From assembly GCA_031274385.1 (NCBI GenBank), contig JAISQH010000670.1, positions 1-5,292 on the forward strand: a stretch of 5,292 nucleotides of DNA, read 5' to 3'. The notes under the pieces were generated by a model. The model saw only the letters and a program-made list of their open reading frames with translations, had not been told where the DNA came from and ran no database searches. Origin of the DNA: Planctomycetaceae bacterium. Its GTDB lineage: Bacteria > Planctomycetota > Planctomycetia > Pirellulales > Thermoguttaceae. Below, one piece after another: positions 1 through 4,602 of the stretch. Each line of letters opens with the position of its first letter. The stretch's first letter is position 1. The position numbers were made by a program, and so were the translations under genes.

Positions 1-18
1 TACGTTTAAGATCAAAAC

Positions 19-48
19 CTTTGTGTTCTTTGTGCCTTTGTGCGCAAC
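19..48 (+). repeat. ctttgtg-type dispersed repeat, copy 1
   Basis: Three near-tandem copies of an 8-base motif, ctttgtgt / ctttgtgc / ctttgtgc, followed by gcaac. A second copy in the same orientation lies at 4428-4456; it differs only around the middle motif (one base shorter, one substitution). Both copies are intergenic: this one is downstream of ilvE, the other upstream of the peroxiredoxin gene. Finding two such close copies in 5.3 kb indicates a dispersed repeat family. Similar 'ctttgtg' strings are, from memory, common between genes in several environmental bacterial lineages. No function is evident, and I treat short ORFs through it as spurious. Confidence 0.75.
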
Positions 49-80
49 AAATGATTTTGCCGGTATTTCAAATTGAAATC

Positions 81-135
81 AATGTTCGTAGGGCGTTGCC
101 CTACGCTAGGATATTTTGCCTTTTCAGGGCATTGA
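81..135. repeat. Two-hairpin intergenic repeat-like element
   Basis: The segment 87-105 is a perfect inverted repeat: arms cgtagggc and gccctacg (8 bp) around a 3-base loop. Twelve bases on, 117-121 (tgcct) can pair with 127-131 (gggca), including one T-G wobble, around tttca. The first arm pair is GC-rich in otherwise AT-rich DNA. The combination 'gtagggcgttgccctac' plus 'tgcc...tttcagggc' resembles, from memory, a dispersed intergenic repeat of Bacteroidetes and Planctomycetes genomes; I cannot verify this here. It sits about 125 bases beyond the 3' end of ilvE, where it could also act as an RNA-stabilising or weak terminating hairpin. It has no T-run on either strand, so it is not a standard intrinsic terminator. 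Confidence 0.6.
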
Positions 136-197
136 TAAAATCCACAATGGGAGACACCACAAAATCTGAAATAATCAGAATATTTCTTCCAATCTTC

Positions 198-232
198 AGA
201 CAACTGACTTCTGACAACTGACTTCTGGCTAC
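198..232. repeat. Heptamer tandem repeat overlapping the ilvE stop
   Basis: Five consecutive 7-base units: agacaac, tgacttc, tgacaac, tgacttc, tggctac. Within this, acaactgacttctg is repeated exactly and back to back (200-213 and 214-227). The last, degenerate unit contains the ilvE stop codon (minus-strand TAG at 229-231), so the array begins at the very end of the gene. This resembles the heptameric short tandemly repeated repetitive sequences known from cyanobacteria and other bacteria. Copy number in such arrays usually varies between strains by slipped-strand replication. Confidence 0.75.
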
Positions 233-1080
233 TTTTTTGTTTCGGCTTGAAAACGTTCCAACAGTTTTTTTGTCACAACACCCGGTTGACCGTTACCGAT
301 AATCCGTCCGTCCAGTTTGACAACAGGAATTAATTCCGCCGCACTTCCGGTTAAAAAACATTCTTCTGCCGTGTAAATGTCATGCCGGGTCATTGGAGTT
401 TCTTTGATTTTCATACCGAGTTCGGCTGCCAATTCCAACACAACACGGCGGGTAATTCCTTCCAAAATACCGGCATCCGGCGGTGGGGTGTGTAACTTGT
501 TCCGCTTGAAAATGAAGATATTGTCACCGCTACATTCAGCCACCTCGCCTTTTGAATTAAGCATCAACACCTCAACACAACCAGCCTGATAACCTTCGAT
601 TTTTGCCAGAATATTGTTCAGATAATTCATGGACTTGATCTGCGGTCCCAGCATTGCCGGATTCGTTCGAATCGTCGACGCAGTGACAATCTCCAACCCC
701 TTTTCGTAATATTCTTTCGGATAAAGAGCTAAATGATCCGCAATAATAATGATTTGCGGGTCACGGCAAAGATGAGCGTCCAGTCCTAAGGTTCCTGAAC
801 CGCGAGTGACAATGAGCCGGAGGTATCCGTCAGAAATCCCATTGATTTTGAGTGTTTCATCGACTGCTTTTTCCAACACGTCAACAGTGACCGGAATCGT
901 CAACATCAGACTTCGGGCGGATTCCCAAAGCCGGTCAAAATGATCGCGTAACCGAAAAACCTTGCCGCCATAAGACCGCATTCCTTCAAAAATGCCGTCA
1001 CCATAAAGAAAACCATGATCAAAAACACTCACTTTGGCATCTTCTTTTTCAAAGTATTTGCCGGAAATATAAATTTTCAT
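229..1080 (-). CDS. ilvE: Branched-chain amino acid aminotransferase (fold-type IV, PLP)
   Basis: A 283-residue class IV aminotransferase, predicted to interconvert Leu, Ile and Val with their 2-oxo acids using 2-oxoglutarate/glutamate in the cytoplasm. The N-terminus (KIYISGKY, then VSVFDHGFLYGDGIFEGMR at about 17-35) has the YGDG..FEG.R signature of branched-chain rather than D-amino acid transaminases. Lys149 in QIKSMNYL is the expected Schiff-base lysine. E182 in AECSGDNIF, the phosphate-binding GITR loop (209-212) and TGSAAE (244-249) are the usual cofactor and substrate contacts. Length matches the short archaeal/bacterial form (about 280-290 residues), so the gene is complete. The start MKIY is the family's normal N-terminus. 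The bases just upstream (TTAACTTCTA) give no Shine-Dalgarno site, so translation may be leaderless or SD-independent. The upstream neighbour on the strand is the porin gene, 241 bp away, so independent transcription is likely. A weak stem (165-169 with 175-179) followed by TTTT on the minus strand lies about 50 bases past the stop. A D-amino acid or 4-amino-4-deoxychorismate enzyme is less likely given FEG.R. Confidence 0.93.
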   Translation of the reverse strand: MKIYISGKYFEKEDAKVSVFDHGFLYGDGIFEGMRSYGGKVFRLRDHFDRLWESARSLMLTIPVTVDVLEKAVDETLKINGISDGYLRLIVTRGSGTLGLDAHLCRDPQIIIIADHLALYPKEYYEKGLEIVTASTIRTNPAMLGPQIKSMNYLNNILAKIEGYQAGCVEVLMLNSKGEVAECSGDNIFIFKRNKLHTPPPDAGILEGITRRVVLELAAELGMKIKETPMTRHDIYTAEECFLTGSAAELIPVVKLDGRIIGNGQPGVVTKKLLERFQAETKK

Positions 1081-1138
1081 TAGAAGTTAAGAAAATTGGA
1101 ATGGAGGAAATTAACCGGAAATATCAAACACGAAACGA

Positions 1139-1170
1139 GTCAATAAATCAATAAGTCAATGAATCAATGA
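1139..1170. repeat. Octamer tandem repeat, four units
   Basis: Four 8-base units: gtcaataa, atcaataa, gtcaatga, atcaatga. They can equally be read as a 16-base unit repeated twice with two substitutions, which suggests duplication of an older dimer. The array lies 59 bases upstream of the ilvE start on its promoter side. Read on the minus strand it supplies a ladder of TTGATT and TTGACT hexamers resembling sigma-70 -35 boxes; one TTGATT lies 17 bases from a TTTGAT hexamer. This makes it a possible but unproven part of the ilvE promoter. Confidence 0.7.
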
Positions 1171-1233
1171 TTTAAAAACCCGTTAATAGAAAAAATTGTA
1201 TTCTTTTTTCAAAAAATCGCAATCATGGGAAAT

Positions 1234-1254
1234 AGTGGGGAGTGGGGAGTGTTG
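1234..1254. repeat. G-rich heptamer tandem repeat
   Basis: Two exact agtgggg units and a third, diverged unit agtgttg. It lies in the same 241-bp spacer as the octamer array, between the 3' end of the porin gene and ilvE. The G-runs make it compositionally distinct from the AT-rich surroundings. An AT-rich inverted repeat (ttcaaaa at 1258-1264, ttttgaa at 1272-1278) follows directly. It has no T-run beyond it on the minus strand, so I do not call it a terminator of the porin transcript. Confidence 0.6.
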
Positions 1255-1321
1255 TGATTCAAAACGAAACATTTTGAACGACATTTATGAACTCTCGCCA
1301 TTTTCTACCTCTCAACTTCTT

Positions 1322-3325
1322 TCAGAACCGGAAAATGCCGTCAATGGCGAAACTGAGCATTTCCTTTTTGTTGTTACTGTAAATGCCTGTTTTGGCTCCG
1401 GTTTCGTTATCTTTCACAACAACAGTTGACCAATCGTAACGAATTTCCGGTCTGATGGTAATGAATCGCGTTGGTTTCCAATTGGCACCGAGCGTTATTT
1501 GAAAATAGTCATTTCCTTCAAGACGATAGAAGTAAGAATCGACAAAATCTTTCTGAATCCGTGATTGTCCGTCATCGCGGAACCATTCGCCGCGCAATCC
1601 AAGTGCAAAACGTTCGCTCCATTCCCATTGCAAATACTGAGCGAAAGAGTACCACCGTGCCGGTCCGCGTATTACGTCGTACAAATCGTAACTTAACGCA
1701 GCACCATTTTTTTCGTAACCGAATGTGTGTTCGAGTGCGTAACGCCAACGCGGAGCCAGTTGATGTTGCAATGTCAAAGTGTAATTGGTTCGGTTATCGC
1801 CTTTTCGGAAAGACTCTTCGCCGGAGTGAACCAAAAAGGAAAGCGAGGTTCGTTTGTCGAAACTTTTCCATTCTAATCCGGCAAGTCCGCTCAAACGGTT
1901 TGTTGATTTGTCAAAAATGTCCCAACCGCGTGAAAATCCGAGTAACGCGGAAAGACGGGAATTGAGTTTAACAGTCGCAGTGGCTCCGGTTAAGGTTGTC
2001 GGCGAACCGTACATAAAACTGTAAGAACGGGAATAGAAGAAATTTTCCGGTGACATTGCCGATTCGATTCCCATTCCAGAGTAAAAATGTCCCGCCTTAA
2101 CAGTTACACCGCCGCCGAACGGAACAAATAATTCGGCGTAAGCCTGCGGCAATGAAAGACCGTAAAGCGAAGCGGTTCCCAAACGCCGTGTTCCTGAGTT
2201 TGAATTCCAATGTTGAGCGGCTTCCAACGGTTCCAGTGTCGGTTCATCGAGAAAGTAATGCGAACGCCGTGTTTCCAAACCGACTGAATTTGTGTAGAAA
2301 TAATCTGTTCCGTAAAGGAGATCAATTCGTCCTCCGATATCCCAACGCCCGCCGCGCGGATTGATACGCCGACCAAACGTGAGATAAAGTTGATTCATTA
2401 CGGCTTCGGCGTTACGGTCATTGTAGTAAAGCGGAGAATTATTCCGGTCTTTCGGAAAATCCATATTCATAAACGAGCCAACCGAAAACCAACCATCAAA
2501 ATACCAATTCCCCGCCGTTTTATTAACGCAACGCAAAAAACCACAACACGGACAGAGTCCGCGACGCGGAATTTGATCGCTTAAATGCAAAGATAACCCG
2601 TTTGACGAAGAGAAAGAACAACCGCCTTCACCGCAAGTTAATTCATCGCAACTATGAGTATTATTGACCGTATAGGGATTTTGTTGTTCCGTCTGAGTTT
2701 GGTTTTGTGCCGGATTCGATCGTTTTTTCTGCGGAGTCAGAGAGATCGGATATTTCAACTTTGAGGATGCGGCAGTTTGCGATGGCGAAGCAGAGGATGA
2801 TGCTGCGGAAGATGGAGAAGACGGAGAAGATGGCGAAATGAGAGAGTCTTCTGTTGGTGGAACGGGAGCGTCGCTTGCCGAAACCTGACGAATCGGGTGT
2901 TGCGTTTCTTTGGATGCGGTATTGGATTTCTTGGCTTGTTTTCCTTCGGTGTTATTGTTCGCGGCACTGTTCCGGTAACGGGGACGAAGTACCGAAGCAG
3001 GATCAGGTGCGACCCGATTATAAATGTTGGGAACATATCCTTCGGCATGATTGGCAAACGTGTCCGGCGGAACCGGAACCGTTGGCACCGGAACCGTTGA
3101 AACCGGAGCCGTTGAAACCGCCGTAACTTCATTCGCAAACGCATTTTGTGACGAAGTTTCCTGATCCGATTCGTTCGTGAGCGGAACCGGAACCTTTTCA
3201 GGTGAGATGAATGGATCGCGTTGAGCCAAAACTATCTCGCCGGAAATCCCGAAAAAAAGGAAAAATAAAATGAGAAAAAAACTTGGACGCATCGGAATTA
3301 TCAATCTGTTGACCAGAAAATTCAT
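1322..3325 (-). CDS. Planctomycete beta-barrel porin (OmpL-like, BBP2 family)
   Basis: Predicted outer membrane channel of 667 residues from the start used here. Order along the protein: a positively charged N-terminus and hydrophobic segment FFLILFFLFFGISGEIVLA (16-34), a likely signal peptide cleaved near VLA|QR; a low-complexity linker to about residue 220, with VSTxP/VPTVP pentapeptides, SPSSPSSPS and Asn/Gln-rich stretches; a cluster of seven cysteines (226-266); then a barrel of alternating amphipathic strands from about 274 (NWYFDGWFSV) to the C-terminal Phe of AIDGIFRF. GGRWDIGGRIDLLYGTDYF, LPQAYAELF, AGHFY and ENFFYS match, from memory, the planctomycete 'putative beta-barrel porin-2' proteins. 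Start choice: the frame is open to ATG 3409, but the residues before 3325 look unlike a signal peptide and 3409 has no ribosome site. ATG 3325 has AAGG nine bases upstream; ATG 3331 has it only three bases away. ATG 3292 (MRPSFF) would also keep the signal peptide. The transported substrate cannot be told from sequence. The long linker may span the periplasm or contact the cell wall; this is inference. Confidence 0.88.
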   Translation of the reverse strand: MNFLVNRLIIPMRPSFFLILFFLFFGISGEIVLAQRDPFISPEKVPVPLTNESDQETSSQNAFANEVTAVSTAPVSTVPVPTVPVPPDTFANHAEGYVPNIYNRVAPDPASVLRPRYRNSAANNNTEGKQAKKSNTASKETQHPIRQVSASDAPVPPTEDSLISPSSPSSPSSAASSSASPSQTAASSKLKYPISLTPQKKRSNPAQNQTQTEQQNPYTVNNTHSCDELTCGEGGCSFSSSNGLSLHLSDQIPRRGLCPCCGFLRCVNKTAGNWYFDGWFSVGSFMNMDFPKDRNNSPLYYNDRNAEAVMNQLYLTFGRRINPRGGRWDIGGRIDLLYGTDYFYTNSVGLETRRSHYFLDEPTLEPLEAAQHWNSNSGTRRLGTASLYGLSLPQAYAELFVPFGGGVTVKAGHFYSGMGIESAMSPENFFYSRSYSFMYGSPTTLTGATATVKLNSRLSALLGFSRGWDIFDKSTNRLSGLAGLEWKSFDKRTSLSFLVHSGEESFRKGDNRTNYTLTLQHQLAPRWRYALEHTFGYEKNGAALSYDLYDVIRGPARWYSFAQYLQWEWSERFALGLRGEWFRDDGQSRIQKDFVDSYFYRLEGNDYFQITLGANWKPTRFITIRPEIRYDWSTVVVKDNETGAKTGIYSNNKKEMLSFAIDGIFRF
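2808..2834. repeat. In-frame 9-bp repeat encoding Ser-Pro-Ser
   Basis: Three consecutive 9-base units, gaagatgga / gaagacgga / gaagatggc, in phase with the porin reading frame, where they encode SPSSPSSPS in the low-complexity linker. Being in phase, expansion or contraction would alter linker length without breaking the barrel. Confidence 0.75.
3073..3120. repeat. In-frame 15-bp repeat encoding VSTxP / VPTVP
   Basis: Three 15-base units (ccggaaccgttggca, ccggaaccgttgaaa, ccggagccgttgaaa) and the start of a fourth. They encode Val/Thr/Pro pentapeptides in the porin linker, about 40-55 residues after the predicted signal cleavage site. The units are over 85 percent alike, so the expansion is fairly recent, and they preserve the frame. 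Confidence 0.75.
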
Positions 3326-3334
3326 GAACATTCG

Positions 3335-3338
3335 CCTT
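3335..3338 (-). promoter_or_regulatory. Partial Shine-Dalgarno for the porin gene
   Basis: Minus-strand AAGG is nine bases before ATG 3325 and three bases before ATG 3331. The spacing favours 3325 as the start. No comparable purine tract precedes ATG 3409 or ATG 3292. It is only a four-base match, and planctomycete genes often lack a Shine-Dalgarno site, so the call decides little on its own. Confidence 0.4.
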
Positions 3339-3474
3339 AACTGTTTGCTGTTAAACAAATTACAAAAACGAGCCGTTCTATTGATTTCACTGGTTGAGGA
3401 AGAATACATTTTTTTCTAAAATGAATCAAGACGTGTATTTTGTTCTATGGTTACTCTGAGCGAAACGGAAAATG

Positions 3475-3500
3475 TTGCGAAGTGACAGGTTTTTTCGCAA
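3475..3500. other. Hairpin in the porin upstream region
   Basis: Perfect 7-bp inverted repeat, ttgcgaa (3475-3481) and ttcgcaa (3494-3500), around a 12-base loop. It lies 150 bases upstream of the preferred porin start and 66 bases upstream of the ATG at 3409. If the porin mRNA starts further upstream it would be a 5' leader stem; otherwise it could be an operator-like palindrome. No T-run follows it on the minus strand. Confidence 0.4.
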
Positions 3501-3540
3501 AATCTGTTATTTCGTTCCATTTCCTCAGCCAATAACCGGC

Positions 3541-3573
3541 AAAAAGACCGATTCTCTTGGTAAAGTTTATCGG
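3541..3573 (-). terminator. Weak hairpin plus T-run, minus strand
   Basis: On the minus strand CCGAT (3573-3569) can pair with ATCGG (3552-3548), and the 3' arm is followed by TC and then TTTTT (3545-3541). A second CCGAT (3587-3583) could compete for the same 3' arm, giving two alternative stems. Only five base pairs with a 16-base loop, so weak as a terminator. It lies between the stronger structure at 3591-3637 and the porin gene. Confidence 0.25.
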
Positions 3574-3590
3574 ATTGCTATAATCGGAAT

Positions 3591-3637
3591 AAAACAAAAA
3601 AACGGCATATTCAGAATATTTTAACAATAGATGCCGT
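3591..3637 (-). terminator. Terminator-like hairpin plus T-run, minus strand
   Basis: Arms acggcat (3602-3608) and atgccgt (3631-3637) pair over 7 bp. On the minus strand the 3' arm runs straight into a tract of seven Ts (3602-3596), then G and TTTT. The 22-base loop is long but contains the small palindrome ATATTCTGAATAT. This is the best intrinsic-terminator candidate in the window. No gene lies upstream of it on the minus strand for about 1 kb, so it may end an unrecognised minus-strand transcript or act as a leader attenuator ahead of the porin gene. Confidence 0.45.
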
Positions 3638-3655
3638 CACATTTTACGTGTTTTA

Positions 3656-3673
3656 CCTCATTTTCCTCATTTT
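3656..3673. repeat. 9-bp direct tandem repeat
   Basis: cctcatttt occurs twice without a gap (3656-3664, 3665-3673) in the AT-rich spacer between the divergently oriented porin gene and small ORF. No role is evident. Confidence 0.6.
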
Positions 3674-3687
3674 CAACTACCAAACAC

Positions 3688-3710
3688 TTTTAGAATGGGA
3701 ACTTCTAAAA
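3688..3710. other. 8-bp hairpin just upstream of the small ORF
   Basis: Perfect inverted repeat ttttagaa (3688-3695) and ttctaaaa (3703-3710) around a 7-base loop, ending 19 bases before the ATG at 3730. If the small ORF is transcribed this would be in its 5' leader or its promoter/operator. No Shine-Dalgarno is seen between the hairpin and the ATG. Confidence 0.4.
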
Positions 3711-3729
3711 AACCATTATTTTATTTAAA

Positions 3730-3918
3730 ATGACGCATTTTGTTATTACAAAAGAAACCAAACGGCAGCCTTATCTTTTTGTAGAAGCGATTTTTATGGG
3801 ATTCCATATTCGTGTAGGTAATGGCGGAGTGGAGATACTTGGTGATCATACCGACGAAGATGCGGAATTCCTCGACCGTCTATTAAGCGGGGCAACCGAT
3901 TTTCCGTTTGATAATTAG
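3730..3918 (+). pseudogene. Small unknown ORF, probably cut short by an inserted element
   Basis: A 62-codon ORF starting MTHFVITKETKRQPYLF and ending ATDFPFDN; I do not recognise a family. It has mixed hydrophobic N-terminal and acidic C-terminal halves, with no signal peptide or cysteines. The ATG has no Shine-Dalgarno site. A 12-codon ORF at 3695-3733 overlaps its start by ATGA. The last codons and the stop lie inside the left inverted repeat of the element at 3911-4264, so the present stop is probably supplied by the element. Joining codon 61 (GAT, ending 3912) to 4265 or 4268 continues in frame for another 36-37 codons to a TGA at 4378, giving a protein of about 97-98 residues. This suggests a gene split by insertion. 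It could instead be a genuine 62-residue protein, or chance. Confidence 0.45.
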
Positions 3919-4264
3919 TTCCTGTTGATTTTACGTAAAATTCGATTGTTATTGATACAATATTTTATAATTTCTGTAATATATTTACTTGTCGCACTGT
4001 CATTTCCATAGGAAACGAGGGACTGCAATTTCGATGCCGACAAAAACGTAACACAACAAATTTATCCTTGCAGCATGACAAAACTCCTTAAATTCTCGAA
4101 AATGTCTGTACAAATTTAAAATGCCCATTTTAAGGTTGAAATTGTTCCTCTGATTCTTGTTCGATATTTATGCTACTTGTCATAATTTGCCGTTATCAAA
4201 ACATTTAGAACTTGTGTTGTTACAATATTGCTTCCAAAACGTAAAATCAACAGGAACTAATTAT
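3911..4264. mobile_element. MITE-like element with perfect 26-bp terminal inverted repeats
   Basis: Bases 3911-3936 and 4239-4264 are exact reverse complements over 26 bp, starting ataattagttcctgttgatt at the left end and read inward. Similarity stops at both edges, giving a 354-bp unit with no transposase. The ends allow several target duplications: TA (3912-3913 and 4262-4263), as for IS630/Tc1-mariner elements; AT (3911-3912 and 4263-4264); or GAT (3910-3912 and 4265-4267). The AT and GAT choices restore an in-frame join of the flanking ORFs, while TA does not. The interior is AT-rich and holds an 18-base palindrome (4116-4133). It also holds a minus-strand AAGGAG seven bases before an ATG (4076) whose frame stops after four codons, then stays open for 48 codons to a stop in the left inverted repeat. 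The features fit a non-autonomous insertion mobilised in trans. A long-range RNA hairpin is an alternative reading. Confidence 0.6.
4116..4133. repeat. Palindrome inside the inverted-repeat element
   Basis: ttaaaatg and cattttaa flank a two-base centre, a near-perfect 18-base palindrome roughly in the middle of the MITE-like element. It could extrude as a hairpin or bind a dimeric protein; nothing in the sequence decides this. Confidence 0.5.
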
Positions 4265-4378
4265 GATCATGTATCGAAGAATCTAGTGACAATAATAAAA
4301 AAGTATGACCCTGATTCAAAGATTATTCAGGCAAATTCGTTTGAATATGCGCCGGGCGTTTATCCCGACAAATTTTGA
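4265..4378 (+). pseudogene. Probable 3' remnant of the split small gene
   Basis: Immediately beyond the right inverted repeat, a frame reads DHVSKNLVTIIKKYDPDSKI and continues to APGVYPDKF before TGA. It is open leftwards into the element as far as a TTG at 4157, but the element part looks like non-coding repeat DNA. It has no start codon or ribosome site of its own at this edge. The frame matches that of the ORF at 3730 if the element and an AT or GAT target duplication are removed. No family is recognised. Confidence 0.4.
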
Positions 4379-4427
4379 AAAGAAAACACTTGCAGATATT
4401 AATCAGTTATGAAAAAATCAATCCAAT

Positions 4428-4456
4428 CTTTGTGTTCTCGTGCCTTTGTGCGCAAC
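4428..4456 (+). repeat. ctttgtg-type dispersed repeat, copy 2
   Basis: Second copy of the repeat at 19-48, same strand: ctttgtgttct, then cg, then tgcctttgtgcgcaac, which is one base shorter and carries one substitution. It lies 49 bases past the remnant ORF and about 145 bases before the peroxiredoxin start. An 18-codon ORF (MKKSIQS..., 4409-4465) runs through it but has no ribosome site, so I treat it as chance. Confidence 0.75.
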
Positions 4457-4475
4457 TTATTTTAAACTTTGCAGA

Positions 4476-4504
4476 TTGACAGGCTACCGGCTTGCTTTGA
4501 CAGG
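4476..4504 (+). promoter_or_regulatory. Direct repeat ttgacagg, 21-bp spacing
   Basis: ttgacagg occurs at 4476-4483 and again at 4497-4504, start to start 21 bases, about two helical turns. It overlaps the candidate -35 region of the peroxiredoxin gene. The phasing would suit an activator or repressor binding one DNA face. No known OxyR, PerR or Fur consensus is recognisable. Confidence 0.3.
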
Positions 4505-4520
4505 GGAAGCTGTGTAAAAT
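4492..4520 (+). promoter_or_regulatory. Candidate sigma-70 promoter for the peroxiredoxin gene
   Basis: TTGCTT at 4492-4497 and TAAAAT at 4515-4520 are separated by 17 bases. The -10 matches TATAAT at five of six positions; the -35 matches only at TTG. The start site would be near 4527, leaving a leader of about 75 bases before the ATG at 4603. The nearby TTGACA hexamers are perfect -35 boxes but have no -10 box at proper spacing. Confidence 0.35.
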
Positions 4521-4587
4521 TAAGACAATTAAAACATGTAGATAGAGTGCTACCTGTTTTTTCACAACTTTAGTTACCCAATTTTAT

Positions 4588-4593
4588 GAGGAG
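4588..4593 (+). promoter_or_regulatory. Shine-Dalgarno site of the peroxiredoxin gene
   Basis: GAGGAG ends nine bases before the ATG at 4603, fixing that start. It is the strongest ribosome site in the window; ilvE and the small ORF have none, and the porin gene has only AAGG. This suggests efficient translation of the peroxiredoxin. Confidence 0.8.
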
Positions 4594-4602
4594 TTAGTAT
4601 CC

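Noticed and set aside
19..48. CRISPR-like array
   Set aside because: The motif copies are 8 bases long and contiguous, with no spacers; the other tandem arrays are likewise spacer-free, and no cas gene is present.
87..105. ilvE intrinsic terminator
   Set aside because: The stem is strong and GC-rich, but neither strand has a T-run after it and it is more than 120 bases past the stop; a repeat element explains it better.
12..221. ORFs of 63-66 codons on both strands through the ilvE 3' flank
   Set aside because: They use TTG starts, overlap each other, and run through the ctttgtg repeat and hairpin element; their translations are explained by repeat DNA.
1204..1216. ttttttcaaaaaa as an intrinsic terminator after the porin
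   Set aside because: Purely A/T stem with almost no loop and no GC base pairs; it would not form a stable terminator.
1196..1429. 77-codon plus-strand ORF
   Set aside because: It starts in the repeat-rich spacer and overlaps the end of the porin gene antisense, with no ribosome site and no recognisable product.
1471..1965. 164-codon plus-strand ORF antisense to the porin
   Set aside because: Arg/Asn/Val-rich shadow translation of the barrel-coding strand; the minus frame has a signal peptide and family motifs.
2755..3144. 129-codon minus-strand ORF rich in Arg, Phe and Pro
   Set aside because: It is an alternate frame of the low-complexity porin linker; its repeats are the same DNA repeats read out of phase.
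4409..4465. 18-codon ORF MKKSIQS... before the peroxiredoxin gene
   Set aside because: It consists mostly of the dispersed ctttgtg repeat and has no ribosome site.
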